The notes below the pieces were generated by a model, which saw only the letters and a program-made list of their open reading frames with translations, did not search any database and had not been told where the DNA came from. The position numbers and the translations under genes were made by a program. Below, in pieces: positions 24,990-36,956 of a stretch of 64,000 nt of DNA (position 1 is the first letter of the stretch; the number at the start of each line of letters is the position of its first letter). The DNA lies in contig NZ_JACWFH010000008.1 in assembly GCF_019749255.1 (NCBI RefSeq), positions 62,001 to 126,000 on the forward strand, read 5' to 3'. The DNA is from Mesobacillus maritimus (GTDB lineage: Bacteria; Bacillota; Bacilli; Bacillales; Cytobacillaceae).

Positions 24990-26180
24990 GTGAAACGTTT
25001 AAAAGGACCAGGGATGATTGTAACAGTTCAAGGGACAAGCCTGTTTAAAGTGGTACTGGCTTTTATGTTTTTTCTAATAGCAGTTTTTACCTTTAGTGGT
25101 TTGATGACATCATTAAAGCCAGAGTTTCGAATCGCTTCATCTTCTATCAACCAGGCAGCGAACAATATTAATGGTGAAATGCTTTACAGGTTAATGGGCT
25201 GGGAAAATCATCAGTTATTACAATCCCTGCCTGAAAAGGACGATTCTTTTAACCTTTCGAATTTTGTCTTTAAACTCTCAACCAATATTAGTCTCGATGA
25301 TCCAAGAAGTTTCCTTGGTAGAGAACTACCAGGGTTCGACCTTTTTGATGGAAAGATTCTAGTTGCTGGTGAAGGAACCAACTATACGAATATGCCTATG
25401 GAATCGCCGCCACCCATTGAAGTTCTAAAAGCTGAGCAAGAGGCGGCTCTTCAAAATACGGAGGATATAGAAAACGCGAGTGACGATGAGAATAAACCAG
25501 TCCCACCTAATACGACGGGCGACCGTAAAGTCGTTTACGTGTATTTCTCTCATAATCGTGAGTCTTATTTACCTTATTTAGAAGGAGTGACAGATCCAGA
25601 TCTTGCTTTTCACTCAAAGGTGAATGTGACCCAGATAGGTGACCGGTTAAAGAAAACCCTAGAAAGCAAAGGAATTGGCACAACTGTTGATAAAACAGAT
25701 GTGCAAGGAAAGTTAAATCAAAAGGGTCTACCATATGCTCAATCTTACAAGGAATCAAGAAATGTAGTTCAGAGTGCAATGGGAACAAATAGCGATTTAA
25801 CTTATTTAATTGATATTCATCGTGATTCAAGACGAAAAAAGGATACAACGATTAGTATTAATGGAGAATCTTATGCAAAACTTGCCTTTGTCATCGGAGG
25901 CAATAATAAAAATTATGAGAAAAACTTAAAGCTTGCTAATGAACTACATGAAAAGCTGCAACAGAAATATAAAGGGTTAAGCCGTGGGATTATTGAAAAC
26001 AAAGGGGCTGGTTTTAACGGTGTTTATAATCAGGACCTGTCTGAAAACGCGTTGTTAATCGAATTTGGTGGTGTCGATAATACCTTTGAGGAATTATATC
26101 GGTCTGCGGATGCTTTAGCGGATGTGTTCAGTGAAACATATTGGCAGGATGCAGAAGTGGATGGCCAACCGAGTAATTAA
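24990..26180 (+). CDS. spoIIP: Stage II sporulation protein P (amidase/endopeptidase)
   Basis: 396 aa from GTG 24990 (AAAGAGGTGG upstream). One membrane helix (about 21-42), then an extracytoplasmic region and the C-terminal amidase domain (about 180-385) with YFSHNRESY, IDIHRD and LLIEFGGVDNT carrying the zinc ligands and the catalytic Glu. Works with SpoIID and SpoIIM to remodel peptidoglycan during engulfment. Directly after gpr, as in B. subtilis. Confidence 0.95.
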   Translation: MKRLKGPGMIVTVQGTSLFKVVLAFMFFLIAVFTFSGLMTSLKPEFRIASSSINQAANNINGEMLYRLMGWENHQLLQSLPEKDDSFNLSNFVFKLSTNISLDDPRSFLGRELPGFDLFDGKILVAGEGTNYTNMPMESPPPIEVLKAEQEAALQNTEDIENASDDENKPVPPNTTGDRKVVYVYFSHNRESYLPYLEGVTDPDLAFHSKVNVTQIGDRLKKTLESKGIGTTVDKTDVQGKLNQKGLPYAQSYKESRNVVQSAMGTNSDLTYLIDIHRDSRRKKDTTISINGESYAKLAFVIGGNNKNYEKNLKLANELHEKLQQKYKGLSRGIIENKGAGFNGVYNQDLSENALLIEFGGVDNTFEELYRSADALADVFSETYWQDAEVDGQPSN

Positions 26181-26204
26181 GGTAAGCCAAGGTGGTTATA
26201 GGAT

Positions 26205-26543
26205 ATGAAGATGTTTATGCTCAAAGCTATCTTGCTAGTTTGTATCATGTTCATTTGCGTATTAACGGGAATGCAGCTAGCGAACAAAGGGATCCATGAT
26301 ATGAAAGGGTACGAAGACCCGAAGTTCAAGTCAGCCTTTACTGTAAAAGAAAATGATGAAGGCAAGGTGGAAACAGCGATTCTTGGTAACGATGTTTCAA
26401 GTCATGACCTGCAGAAAAAAAAAGAGCAGCTTGAAAAAATGGAGACCTTTAACCTGTTTTCTTCAATGGGCAAAAAACTAGCAGATGGACTGGGAGCGGG
26501 CGTTGAAAAATCGCTAGAGTTGATTACAAATAAGGAAAAATGA
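26205..26543 (+). CDS. yqxA: YqxA family protein (DUF3679)
   Basis: 112 aa. One N-terminal hydrophobic segment (about 6-24, LKAILLVCIMFICVLTGM), then a polar charged region. Matches YqxA, which lies between spoIIP and lepA in B. subtilis. Function is unknown; co-occurrence with spoIIP suggests a sporulation link, an inference only. A 24-nt gap from spoIIP and a terminator after it suggest a shared transcript. Confidence 0.85.
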   Translation: MKMFMLKAILLVCIMFICVLTGMQLANKGIHDMKGYEDPKFKSAFTVKENDEGKVETAILGNDVSSHDLQKKKEQLEKMETFNLFSSMGKKLADGLGAGVEKSLELITNKEK

Positions 26544-26580
26544 AAGAAACGGGTTAGAAATCCTGTTTCTTTTTTCTTTT
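26544..26580 (+). terminator. Terminator after yqxA
   Basis: AAGAAACGGG (26544-26553) pairs with CCTGTTTCTT (one G-U) and is followed by a long T-rich tract. Confidence 0.88.
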
Positions 26581-26660
26581 TATATTAATTCGTGTGATTC
26601 CTTACCTGAAAAAGGCGAAGGAGCTGGGTGTGTGTGGATTATAATGTTGATTGGCGCCCT

Positions 26661-26850
26661 ATGTGGGTTAGAAGAAGAGAAAGGTCATCAATGGAGTCGA
26701 TAGGAACCCTAAGTGGGGAGGGAGAAGAAGAGAAAGGTCACCAAAGGAGTCGATAGGAACCCTAAGTGGGGAGGGGGAAGAAGAGAAAGGTCATCAATGG
26801 AACCGATTGGAATCCTAAGTGAAGTGGGATAAGAGGAGAAAGGTAACCAA
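26661..26850. repeat. Tandem array of about four 53-bp units
   Basis: GAAAGGTCA or GAAAGGTAA recurs at 26679, 26732, 26785 and 26838, a constant 53-bp step. Unit core: ATCAATGGAGTCGAT, GGAACCCTAAGTGGGG and GAAGAAGAG. Different in sequence from the arrays at 5035 and 38461 but almost the same period. Fills the yqxA-lepA gap; 26851-27028 shows nothing further apart from the lepA ribosome site. Confidence 0.9.
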
Positions 26851-27028
26851 CGGTTTCCTTGAAGCTTAAATGTCGCAATAGAATGATATGATGTGCCAAG
26901 ATAAAATAATGATATAACTATCACTCACGTTCTATAAAGTGATTTCAATAATAATTGAATCTTCATCCCCCTACTGCTATAATCAAAAAATAGTATGTAT
27001 GCGCGAGAAAAGTAGGAGTGAAGCACCA

Positions 27029-28864
27029 ATGAATAGAGAAGAAAAACTTAACAGACAATCTAAAATACGTAACTTTTCGATTATCGCTCATATCGACCAC
27101 GGTAAATCGACGCTAGCTGACCGTATCCTTGAAAAAACGAATTCGTTGACTGCCAGGGAAATGAAAGATCAGTTGCTAGACTCGATGGACCTAGAGCGAG
27201 AACGAGGAATTACAATCAAACTGAATTCAGTACAATTGAAATACAAGGCCAAGGATGGAGAGATTTACACCTTTCATCTTATTGATACCCCTGGTCATGT
27301 CGATTTTACTTATGAAGTATCACGAAGTCTTGCGGCTTGTGAAGGTGCAATTCTTGTCGTGGATGCCGCTCAAGGAATTGAGGCACAGACATTAGCGAAC
27401 GTCTACTTAGCTCTCGATAATGATTTGGAAATTGTTCCGGTAATAAACAAAATCGATCTTCCTAGTGCTGACCCTGAACGAGTGAGAGGGGAAATAGAGG
27501 ATGTTATCGGGCTTGATGCGTCCGATGCTGTGCTTGCCTCTGCAAAAGCGGGAATAGGGATTGAGGACATTCTTGAACAAATCGTAGAGAAGGTCCCTGC
27601 TCCAGATGGCGATCCAGAAGCACCCTTAAAAGCGCTTATCTTCGACTCTTTATACGATGCATATCGTGGGGTAGTTGCTTATATCCGAGTAGTGGATGGA
27701 ACAGTTAAAGCTGGCGATAAAATTAAGATGATGGCCACGGGTAAGGAGTTTGAAGTAACAGAAGTTGGCGTATTTAATCCAAAACCTGTACTTGTTGATG
27801 AATTATCAGCTGGTAGTGTAGGGTTCCTTACAGCCGCTATTAAAAACGTTGGCGACACACGTGTAGGGGATACCATCACCAATGCTAAAAATGGGACTAC
27901 CGAAGCATTACCGGGTTACCGAAAATTAAACCCGATGGTATACTGTGGTCTTTATCCAATTGATACAGCAAAATTCAATGACTTGCGAGAAGCTCTTGAA
28001 AAGCTTGAATTAAACGACTCTGCCTTACAATTTGAACCAGAGACATCTCAAGCATTAGGATTTGGTTTCCGCTGTGGTTTCCTAGGATTGCTTCATATGG
28101 AAATCATTCAAGAGCGAATTGAGCGAGAGTTTAAAATTGACCTCATTACAACAGCTCCGAGTGTTATCTATCATGTCGTCATGACGGATGGTAGTGAAAT
28201 TAAGGTCGACAACCCGTCTAACATGCCTGACCCACAAAAAATTGACCGAGTCGAAGAGCCATATGTCAAAGCGACGATGATGGCACCGAATGATTATGTT
28301 GGTCCAATTATGGAAATTTGTCAGGAAAAGCGTGGTAATTTTATTGATATGCAATATCTCGATGAAACCCGTGTCAGCATCGTTTATGAAATTCCGCTAT
28401 CAGAAATCGTTTATGACTTCTTCGATCAGCTGAAATCTAGTACAAAAGGATATGCCTCTTTTGACTATGAATTAATAGGGTACAAACAATCTAAACTTGT
28501 AAAAATGGATATTCTTCTAAATGGCGAACAAGTTGATGCTTTAAGCTTCATCGTCCATAGAGACTTTGCCTACGAACGCGGTAAGGTTATTGTTGAAAAA
28601 CTGAAGGAACTTATCCCAAGACAACAATTCGAGGTACCCATCCAAGCGGCGATTGGAACCAAAATCGTCGCACGTTCATCGATTAAAGCAATGCGTAAAA
28701 ACGTTCTTGCAAAATGTTATGGTGGCGACATTTCACGTAAAAGAAAACTGTTAGAAAAACAAAAAGAAGGTAAAAAGCGGATGAAGCAGGTTGGTTCTGT
28801 AGAAGTACCGCAGGAAGCCTTCATGGCTGTGTTAAAGATGGATGACAGTAGCTCTAAAAAATAG
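27029..28864 (+). CDS. lepA: Elongation factor 4 (LepA)
   Basis: 611 aa from ATG 27029 (TAGGAGTG upstream); the 30-residue in-frame extension has no site or homology. Ribosome-binding translational GTPase: P-loop AHIDHGKST (20-28), G2 RGITI, G3 DTPGH, G4 NKID. EF-G-like domains II, III and V follow, then the LepA-specific C-terminal domain with [15 protein letters not shown]. Reported to back-translocate ribosomes and assist initiation or assembly. Ends in a strong terminator. Confidence 0.97.
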   Translation: MNREEKLNRQSKIRNFSIIAHIDHGKSTLADRILEKTNSLTAREMKDQLLDSMDLERERGITIKLNSVQLKYKAKDGEIYTFHLIDTPGHVDFTYEVSRSLAACEGAILVVDAAQGIEAQTLANVYLALDNDLEIVPVINKIDLPSADPERVRGEIEDVIGLDASDAVLASAKAGIGIEDILEQIVEKVPAPDGDPEAPLKALIFDSLYDAYRGVVAYIRVVDGTVKAGDKIKMMATGKEFEVTEVGVFNPKPVLVDELSAGSVGFLTAAIKNVGDTRVGDTITNAKNGTTEALPGYRKLNPMVYCGLYPIDTAKFNDLREALEKLELNDSALQFEPETSQALGFGFRCGFLGLLHMEIIQERIEREFKIDLITTAPSVIYHVVMTDGSEIKVDNPSNMPDPQKIDRVEEPYVKATMMAPNDYVGPIMEICQEKRGNFIDMQYLDETRVSIVYEIPLSEIVYDFFDQLKSSTKGYASFDYELIGYKQSKLVKMDILLNGEQVDALSFIVHRDFAYERGKVIVEKLKELIPRQQFEVPIQAAIGTKIVARSSIKAMRKNVLAKCYGGDISRKRKLLEKQKEGKKRMKQVGSVEVPQEAFMAVLKMDDSSSKK

Positions 28865-28876
28865 AGATTTTTGGAG

Positions 28877-28925
28877 GAGGTTAGACCGGCATGAAGCAAC
28901 AACAGCCGGTTCTAACCTCTTTTTT
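28877..28925 (+). terminator. Terminator after lepA
   Basis: GAGGTTAGACCGGC (28877-28890) pairs with GCCGGTTCTAACCTC (about 28905-28919) with a one-base bulge, followed by six T. Confidence 0.92.
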
Positions 28926-28966
28926 ACAAGCTGAGAAGACATATGATATTTAATTGAAAGAATTGT

Positions 28967-29010
28967 TCAGCTCAGGGCCATGCGCCAACATGGCGCTTGC
29001 GCCTTTCTTA
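28967..29010. repeat. GC-rich dispersed hairpin repeat
   Basis: Pattern CAGCTCAGGGCC, then GCGCC/GGCGC and CTTGCGCCTTTCT. Shares layout and the GGCGCTTGCGC end with the element at 55895. Lies just upstream of hemW. Confidence 0.55.
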
Positions 29011-29026
29011 GAAAGAAGTGATAACC

Positions 29027-30172
29027 ATGATAAAAGCAGCATACATTCATATCCCGTTTTGTCACCATATTTGCCATTATTGTGATTTTAATAAGGTGTT
29101 TATGGATAGGCAACCTGTGGGTGAATACCTATCTAGCCTTGAAAAAGAAATGATGATTACCTTAAAGGAGAATCCAGTTTCCACTCTTCAGTCAATCTTT
29201 GTAGGTGGGGGGACGCCAACTGCTTTAGATGAAAAGCAATTGGGGATTCTTGTGGAATCAATTGAAAAGACGTTGCCATATGATGGTCAAACTGAGTATA
29301 CGTTTGAAGCGAATCCTGGAGATTTATCGAAAGAAAAGCTGAGAATCCTAAAAGATGCCGGGGTTAACCGCTTAAGCTTTGGAGTACAATCGTTTAATGA
29401 TGAGCTACTTCAAAAGATTGGGAGATCTCATCGTGCTGCGGATGTTTTTAAATCGATAAGCGCTGCACAAGACATCGGTTTTGAAAACATTAGTGTTGAT
29501 TTAATATACAGTTTACCAGGGCAAACCCTAGAGGATTTTAAATCGACTTTAACAACAGCGCTTGAGTTGGATTTGGTCCATTACTCTGGTTATTCGCTCA
29601 TCATTGAGCCGAAGACTGTATTCTATAACCTAATGAACCGAGGAAAGCTCCATCTGCCTGGTGAAGAAATTGAAGCTCAGATGTATGAATTACTAATGGA
29701 CTCAATGGAGAAAAAAGGATTAAGACAGTATGAGATTAGTAATTTCGCTAAGCCTGGTTTCGAGAGTAAGCACAACTTAACGTATTGGAGTAATGAAGAA
29801 TATTTTGGTTTTGGTGCTGGAGCGCACAGCTATGTGAATGGGTACAGGAAATCCAACCATGGACCAATAAAAAAATATATGGAACCACTAGAAAATGATC
29901 GTTTACCATTGTTGGAAAACCATCCAACAACAAAAGCAGAACAAATGGAAGAAGAAATGTTCCTTGGTTTGCGCAAGACTGAGGGAGTTAAAGTTCCTCG
30001 TTTTATAGAAAAATTTGGGGTTAATCCGTTAGAATTATTTAGCAAGGAACTAAGAGAACATCAAGCGAACAAGCTGATTGAGCTAAGTAAGGATGCTGTT
30101 GTACTTACCAGGAAGGGGCGACTGTTAGGGAACGAGGTATTTCAATCGTTTCTGGGGATATCTAATGATTGA
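29027..30172 (+). CDS. hemW: Radical SAM heme chaperone HemW
   Basis: 381 aa from ATG 29027; GTG 29018 lies within the likely ribosome site. Radical SAM cluster ligands C12, C16 and C19 in PFCHHICHYC, with GGGTPT and FEANPGDLS after. It has the extra conserved residues of HemW (older name HemN-like); the group is thought to insert heme rather than act as coproporphyrinogen oxidase. In B. subtilis it lies between lepA and hrcA, as here. Its stop codon overlaps the -35 of the hrcA promoter. Confidence 0.93.
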   Translation: MIKAAYIHIPFCHHICHYCDFNKVFMDRQPVGEYLSSLEKEMMITLKENPVSTLQSIFVGGGTPTALDEKQLGILVESIEKTLPYDGQTEYTFEANPGDLSKEKLRILKDAGVNRLSFGVQSFNDELLQKIGRSHRAADVFKSISAAQDIGFENISVDLIYSLPGQTLEDFKSTLTTALELDLVHYSGYSLIIEPKTVFYNLMNRGKLHLPGEEIEAQMYELLMDSMEKKGLRQYEISNFAKPGFESKHNLTYWSNEEYFGFGAGAHSYVNGYRKSNHGPIKKYMEPLENDRLPLLENHPTTKAEQMEEEMFLGLRKTEGVKVPRFIEKFGVNPLELFSKELREHQANKLIELSKDAVVLTRKGRLLGNEVFQSFLGISND

Positions 30173-30195
30173 CATCAACGTTATTTATTGATAAT
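30169..30195 (+). promoter_or_regulatory. Candidate promoter of the hrcA operon
   Basis: TTGACA (30169-30174) overlaps the hemW stop; GATAAT (30190-30195) lies 15 nt on. Slightly short spacing, but it is immediately before the CIRCE operator. Confidence 0.55.
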
Positions 30196-30207
30196 TTATT
30201 ATTAGAT

Positions 30208-30234
30208 TTAGCACTCGTTATGAAAGAGTGCTAA
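30208..30234 (+). promoter_or_regulatory. CIRCE operator (HrcA binding site)
   Basis: Perfect inverted repeat TTAGCACTC (30208-30216), 9-nt spacer, GAGTGCTAA (30226-30234): the consensus CIRCE element. HrcA binding here represses hrcA-grpE-dnaK until heat stress. Confidence 0.98.
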
Positions 30235-30249
30235 CAGAGGTGATGAGTG

Positions 30250-31281
30250 TTGTTAACAGACCGACAAGTATTGATATTACAGGTAATTGTTGATGACTTT
30301 ATCCGCACTGCACAGCCAGTGGGATCGAGAAGCTTGTCGAAAAAAGAAGAGATTTTATTCAGCTCGGCAACGATACGTAATGAGATGGCCGATTTGGAAG
30401 AGCTCGGTTTTATTGAAAAAACACACACCTCATCAGGAAGGGTTCCTTCTGAAAAGGGGTATCGATATTATGTTGACCATTTACTGCTACCGCAGAAGCT
30501 AGATCGCTCTGAGATACAAACGGTTAGGTCGATTTTTGCAGAACAAATCTATGAACTAGAAAAAATTGTTCAGAAATCAGCGAAAATCTTATCGGAACTT
30601 ACTAGTTATACTTCAATTGTTCTGGGACCAGCTGTAAATGATAACAAGCTAAAAAAAATCCAAATTGTTCCATTAAATCAGGATACTGCAATTGCCATCA
30701 TCGTTACGGATACAGGCCATGTCGAAAATCGAATGTTTCATTTTCCGGCTAGTGTTGACCCTAGTGATGTTGAAAAGATGGTCAATATCTTAAATGAAAG
30801 ACTATCTGGAATCCCGCTCGTTCATTTAAATGCCAGTATTTATAAAGAGGTTGCAGCCATTCTTAGACAGCATATCAAGAGTTATGATGTGTTGATGGGG
30901 TCGATTACAGAAACCCTTTCTATACCGGCAAGCGAAAAAGTATTCTTTGGTGGAAAAACCAATATGTTAAACCAACCAGAGTTTAATGACATTGATAAAA
31001 TTCGCAGCCTAATGGCTATGATTGAACAGGAAGATGGAATATCCCAACTCATTCGCAAAAACCCAAAGGGCATTAATGTGAAAATTGGTAGGGAAAATAA
31101 TAACTCGGCCATGGATAACTGTAGTTTAATTACGGCTACGTATTCAATTGGAGATGAAAAGCTAGGAACAATTGCTGTCCTTGGACCAACGAGGATGGAG
31201 TATTCAAGGGTGATTGGCTTGCTTGATTTTATCAGTGCCGATTTATCAAAGGTTCTGACAAACCTGTATCAAAATAAATGA
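30250..31281 (+). CDS. hrcA: Heat-inducible transcription repressor HrcA
   Basis: 343 aa from TTG 30250, 7 nt after GAGGTG (GTG 30247 is an alternative adding one residue). N-terminal winged helix (about 1-75: [39 protein letters not shown]), then a GAF-like dimerisation region. Binds CIRCE at its own promoter; activity depends on GroEL. First gene of the heat-shock operon. Confidence 0.97.
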   Translation: MLTDRQVLILQVIVDDFIRTAQPVGSRSLSKKEEILFSSATIRNEMADLEELGFIEKTHTSSGRVPSEKGYRYYVDHLLLPQKLDRSEIQTVRSIFAEQIYELEKIVQKSAKILSELTSYTSIVLGPAVNDNKLKKIQIVPLNQDTAIAIIVTDTGHVENRMFHFPASVDPSDVEKMVNILNERLSGIPLVHLNASIYKEVAAILRQHIKSYDVLMGSITETLSIPASEKVFFGGKTNMLNQPEFNDIDKIRSLMAMIEQEDGISQLIRKNPKGINVKIGRENNNSAMDNCSLITATYSIGDEKLGTIAVLGPTRMEYSRVIGLLDFISADLSKVLTNLYQNK

Positions 31282-31297
31282 GCATGGAAATATTGTT

Positions 31298-31328
31298 AAG
31301 GGTGGAACCGACGAGTTCCATCCCCTTA
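31298..31328 (+). other. Hairpin between hrcA and grpE
   Basis: TAAGGGTGGAAC pairs with GTTCCATCCCCTTA around a CGACGA loop with a small bulge. There is no T run, so it is more likely an mRNA processing or stability structure within the operon than a terminator. Confidence 0.55.
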
Positions 31329-31388
31329 CCATGTCAAAAAGGTTAACAAAATCGATAGATAGCATTCTTTAAGGGAGGTGAGTTTAAC

Positions 31389-31994
31389 ATGGAAGAGAAA
31401 AACAACATGACATCAGAAATGGAACAGTCTGAACAAAGTCAGCAAGAAGAAGTAGTTGAAGAAGTTTTTGCTGAAGAGCAGGCTGAGGACCATCAGAATG
31501 AACAAAGTACTCCCCTGAATGAAGAAAATCAGGAAAGTACAGATAGTTCGAAGGTCGTTGAGTTAGAAACCAAGCTTGAAGAAGCAGAAAATCGCTACCT
31601 ACGTCTACAAGCAGATTTTGATAATTTCCGTCGCCGTTCGAGGTTGGACCTTGAAGCGAGTGCAAAATATAGAGCTCAAAGTCTTGTAACTGATTTATTG
31701 CCAGCTATTGATAACTTTGAAAGAGCTATGCAAATGGAAACAGATAATGAGCAAGCTAAATCTCTTTTAAAAGGGATGGATATGATTTACCAGAGTTTGC
31801 TAGATGCTCTTAAAAAAGAAGGTGTCGAGCAAATCGAGTCTGTAGGCCAAGAATTTGATCCGCACCGCCATCAGGCAGTGATGCAAGACAATGATGAGAA
31901 TTATGGATCTAACATCGTAGTGGCTGAATTGCAAAAAGGTTATATCTTGAAGGATAGAGTTATCCGTCCTTCTATGGTGAAAGTGAATCAATAG
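31389..31994 (+). CDS. grpE: Nucleotide exchange factor GrpE
   Basis: 201 aa. Acidic, Gln-rich disordered head (about 1-55), long paired helix (about 55-100, [15 protein letters not shown]) and a C-terminal beta domain with [12 protein letters not shown] and [14 protein letters not shown]. Promotes ADP release from DnaK. ATG after GGGAGGTGAG. Between hrcA and dnaK in the classic Bacillus order. Confidence 0.97.
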   Translation: MEEKNNMTSEMEQSEQSQQEEVVEEVFAEEQAEDHQNEQSTPLNEENQESTDSSKVVELETKLEEAENRYLRLQADFDNFRRRSRLDLEASAKYRAQSLVTDLLPAIDNFERAMQMETDNEQAKSLLKGMDMIYQSLLDALKKEGVEQIESVGQEFDPHRHQAVMQDNDENYGSNIVVAELQKGYILKDRVIRPSMVKVNQ

Positions 31995-32021
31995 ATTTTT
32001 ACATATTATGTGGGGAGGTAA

Positions 32022-33860
<1,839 letters not shown>

Positions 33861-33874
33861 GCATCGTTACACCT

Positions 33875-33913
33875 AAAGTCAAAGTCAGGTCTTTCTTGGC
33901 TTTGGCTTTTTAT
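33875..33913 (+). terminator. Terminator between dnaK and dnaJ
   Basis: AAAGTCAAAGTCA (33875-33887) pairs with TGGCTTTGGCTTT (33897-33909) using two G-U pairs, then a T run. Probably partial, reducing dnaJ transcription from the hrcA promoter. Confidence 0.75.
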
Positions 33914-33965
33914 TTGATTATGAAGGCCCGCCAGGCTTATAGGTAGCAATAGCGGTTTTTAAATA

Positions 33966-33995
33966 TTGCACTCTTTGAGCTGTGAATGGTAAAAT
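33966..33995 (+). promoter_or_regulatory. Candidate internal promoter of dnaJ-prmA-rsmE-mtaB
   Basis: TTGCAC (33966-33971), 18-nt spacer, TAAAAT (33990-33995) with extended -10 TGG just before. It would allow dnaJ expression independent of CIRCE. Confidence 0.6.
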
Positions 33996-34029
33996 TACCT
34001 TTATGTGAAAAGAATCGGGAGTGTTAAAA

Positions 34030-35157
34030 ATGAGTAAACGGGATTACTACGAGGTTCTTGGTGTCAGCAAAGGGGCATCCAAGGACGAAATTAAAAAAGC
34101 CTATCGAAAATTATCAAAAAAATATCATCCAGATATCAATAAAGAGCCAGATGCCGATGAAAAGTTTAAGGAAGTAAAAGAAGCCTATGAAGTACTAAGT
34201 GATGACCAGAAGAAAGCTCACTACGATCAGTTTGGTCATACTGATCCTAACCAAGGTTTCGGTGGTGGAGATTTTGGTGGCGGCTTCGGCGGGTTCGAGG
34301 ATATTTTCAATTCCTTCTTTGGCGGCGGTGGCGGTGGAAGAAGGAGAGATCCAAATGCACCAAGACAAGGTGCAGACCTCCAGTTTTCAATGACTCTTTC
34401 TTTTGATGAAGCGGTATTCGGAAAAGAAACGGATATTGAAATTCCACGTGAAGAAACTTGTGATACGTGTAAAGGCTCAGGTGCAAAACCTGGTACTAAG
34501 GTAGATACATGTAGCCATTGTAAAGGTACAGGTGAATTAAACGTTCAGCAAAACACTCCATTTGGTAGGATTGTGAATCGTAGGGTTTGTTCATACTGTA
34601 GTGGAACAGGTAAGGAAATCAAAGAAAAATGCCGGACATGTTCAGGTTCTGGTAAGGTGAAAAACCGCCATAAGATCCATGTTAAAATTCCTGCTGGTGT
34701 AGATGATGGTCAACAACTACGAGTAGCTGGCAAGGGTGAACCAGGAGTAAATGGTGGACCTGCAGGGGACTTATACATTGTATTCCATGTCCGTTCTCAT
34801 GAATTCTTTGAACGCGATGGGGACGATATCTACTGCGAAATGCCAATTACCTTTGTACAGTCTGCACTTGGGGATGAAATCGAGGTACCTACTGTCCATG
34901 GCAAGGTGAAATTGAAGGTTCCAGCTGGAACACAAACTGGTACAAGGTTCCGCTTAAAAGGCAAGGGTGTGCCGAATGTTAGAGGCTATGGAACAGGTGA
35001 TCAGCATATCATCGTGAAAGTTGTAACGCCAACGAAACTTTCAGATAAACAAAAGCAACTTCTTAGAGAATTTGCTGATATAAGCGGTCAATCTCCACTA
35101 GGAGAGCATGAAGAAGGCTTTTTTGCTAAAGTAAAACGAGCTTTTAAGGGTGAATAA
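34030..35157 (+). CDS. dnaJ: Co-chaperone DnaJ (Hsp40)
   Basis: 375 aa from ATG 34030 (GGGAG 8 nt upstream); an in-frame GTG at 34021 is within the site. J domain with HPD at residues 33-35, a Gly/Phe-rich linker (about 75-110), four CxxCxGxG zinc repeats (starting [32 protein letters not shown]) and the C-terminal substrate domains. Stimulates DnaK ATPase and delivers clients. Confidence 0.98.
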   Translation: MSKRDYYEVLGVSKGASKDEIKKAYRKLSKKYHPDINKEPDADEKFKEVKEAYEVLSDDQKKAHYDQFGHTDPNQGFGGGDFGGGFGGFEDIFNSFFGGGGGGRRRDPNAPRQGADLQFSMTLSFDEAVFGKETDIEIPREETCDTCKGSGAKPGTKVDTCSHCKGTGELNVQQNTPFGRIVNRRVCSYCSGTGKEIKEKCRTCSGSGKVKNRHKIHVKIPAGVDDGQQLRVAGKGEPGVNGGPAGDLYIVFHVRSHEFFERDGDDIYCEMPITFVQSALGDEIEVPTVHGKVKLKVPAGTQTGTRFRLKGKGVPNVRGYGTGDQHIIVKVVTPTKLSDKQKQLLREFADISGQSPLGEHEEGFFAKVKRAFKGE

Positions 35158-35175
35158 TAAAGGAGCGGGATTTTA

Positions 35176-36111
35176 ATGAAGTGGTCTGAAATCGGCATTT
35201 TAACAACAAATGAAGCGATTGAACCAATCTCTAATATATTGCATGAGGCAGGTGCTAGCGGGGTTGTCATAGAAGACCCATTTGATCTTGTTAAAGAGAG
35301 GGAAGACCAGTTCGGAGAAATCTACCAGCTCGATCCTCAAGATTACCCAGATGAAGGGGTCATTGTAAAAGCCTATCTACCTGTAAATAGCTTTCTAGGA
35401 GAAACGGTAGAAGAAATTAAAGTAGCGATTAATAATCTCATTCTTTACAATATTGATATTGGGTTGAATAAAGTGACCTTAAGTGAGGTTCGTGAAGAAG
35501 AATGGGCGACAGCTTGGAAACAATATTATCATCCAGTGAAAATTTCTGATAAGTTCACAATCGTACCGACTTGGGAAGACTATACTCCGGTTCATAGTGA
35601 TGAGTTAATCATTGAACTTGATCCAGGGATGGCTTTTGGTACGGGAACGCATCCAACGACTGTGCTTTGTATTCAGTCACTAGAACGGACTGTTAGCCCC
35701 GGAGACCGCATCGTGGATGTTGGTACAGGCTCTGGAGTCCTAAGCATTGCAGCAGCAAAACTAGGAGCGACAAAAATTGAGGCACTAGATTTAGATGAGG
35801 TAGCTGTAAATGTGGCTAGATCAAATATAAAGCTAAATAAGGTCGATGAGGTGGTAAAGGTTCGTCAAAACAATCTTCTTGATGGTGTTGAAGGAGAGAC
35901 AGATATTATCGTTGCAAATATCCTAGCTGAGGTTATTCTTAGGTTTGTAGATGACGCTCATCGCCTTGTGAAAAAGGATGGATATTTCATTTCTTCGGGT
36001 ATTATTCAGCAAAAGAAAGATGATGTAAAAGAAGCAATTCTTAAAGCGGGCTTTACAATCGAGGAAATTATCACAATGGAAGACTGGGTTTCAATCATCG
36101 CAAAGAAGTAA
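35176..36111 (+). CDS. prmA: Ribosomal protein L11 methyltransferase
   Basis: 311 aa. N-terminal substrate domain (about 1-60) and SAM methyltransferase domain with [18 protein letters not shown] and the NILAEVI catalytic-loop motif; the linker has [15 protein letters not shown]. Trimethylates L11. Starts 18 nt after dnaJ with AAAGGAGCGGG upstream; followed by a terminator. Confidence 0.97.
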   Translation: MKWSEIGILTTNEAIEPISNILHEAGASGVVIEDPFDLVKEREDQFGEIYQLDPQDYPDEGVIVKAYLPVNSFLGETVEEIKVAINNLILYNIDIGLNKVTLSEVREEEWATAWKQYYHPVKISDKFTIVPTWEDYTPVHSDELIIELDPGMAFGTGTHPTTVLCIQSLERTVSPGDRIVDVGTGSGVLSIAAAKLGATKIEALDLDEVAVNVARSNIKLNKVDEVVKVRQNNLLDGVEGETDIIVANILAEVILRFVDDAHRLVKKDGYFISSGIIQQKKDDVKEAILKAGFTIEEIITMEDWVSIIAKK

Positions 36112-36115
36112 ATGA

Positions 36116-36149
36116 GAAAAAAGGGGTTTTCCTTAATCCCCTTTTTTCT
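36116..36149 (+). terminator. Terminator after prmA
   Basis: AAAAAAGGGG pairs with CCCCTTTTTT around an 11-12 nt loop, ending in T and C. Confidence 0.85.
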
Positions 36150-36201
36150 ATTGGTAAAAATACTGATCAGGTTGATTTAAGCTAAAGGGAAGGTGCATCC
36201 T

Positions 36202-36951
36202 ATGCAACGCTATTTTGTGAATGGACCCTCAGAAAATGAAAGGTTCTATATTGAAGGTGAGGATTATCATCATATTGTCAGGGTCATGCGCATGAAGCAA
36301 GGGGATCAAATTATTTGTGTTTCACCAAAGGGAGAAAGTGCACTTTGTGAAATTGCAGAAATTACCGGTGAACAAGCAGTAGCGGACATTGTACAATGGA
36401 ATGTGGAATCCTCGGAACTTCCTGTTCACATTACGATAGCGAGCGGATTGCCCAAAGGGGATAAACTCGAGTTAATCATCCAAAAAGGGACGGAACTCGG
36501 AGCCTTTGGTTTTGTCCCTTTTGTTGCAGCTCGCTCTGTTGTCAAATGGGATGAAAAGAAAAGTAGCAAAAAAGTAGATCGCTGGCAAAAAATCTCCAAA
36601 GAAGCTGCTGAACAGTCACATCGTAGCACTATTCCAAAGGTTGCTCCCCCTATTCCCTTTTCTGAATTAGTAAAGGTAGCGGAGGGATACGACTATAAAT
36701 TGATTGCTTATGAGGAAGATGCTAAGCAAGGTGAGACATCGGTGCTTTTTGAAGTATTTAATAAAATGCGACAAAATGAATCCCTAATTATCATTTTTGG
36801 TCCGGAGGGCGGACTAACAGAAAAGGAAGTAGCTATTCTCCAGGATAACGGTTTTCTTTCTTGTGGATTAGGACCAAGAATACTAAGGACAGAAACAGCG
36901 CCGCTCTATTTATTATCCGCTGCGTCCTACCATTTTGAATTAATGAGGTGA
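36202..36951 (+). CDS. rsmE: 16S rRNA m3U1498 methyltransferase RsmE
   Basis: 249 aa from ATG 36202 (GGAAGGTG upstream; GTG 36193 lies in that site). A PUA-like N-terminal domain (about 1-70, with HHIVRVMRMKQGD) and a SPOUT methyltransferase domain with the knot motifs IIFGPEGGLTEKE and LGPRILRTETAPL. Methylates the decoding-region uridine in 30S subunits. Followed after 5 nt by mtaB. Confidence 0.96.
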   Translation: MQRYFVNGPSENERFYIEGEDYHHIVRVMRMKQGDQIICVSPKGESALCEIAEITGEQAVADIVQWNVESSELPVHITIASGLPKGDKLELIIQKGTELGAFGFVPFVAARSVVKWDEKKSSKKVDRWQKISKEAAEQSHRSTIPKVAPPIPFSELVKVAEGYDYKLIAYEEDAKQGETSVLFEVFNKMRQNESLIIIFGPEGGLTEKEVAILQDNGFLSCGLGPRILRTETAPLYLLSAASYHFELMR

Positions 36952-36956
36952 AGATT

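Noticed and set aside
26939-27028. 30-residue N-terminal extension of LepA
   Set aside because: No ribosome site and no family match; a good site precedes ATG 27029.
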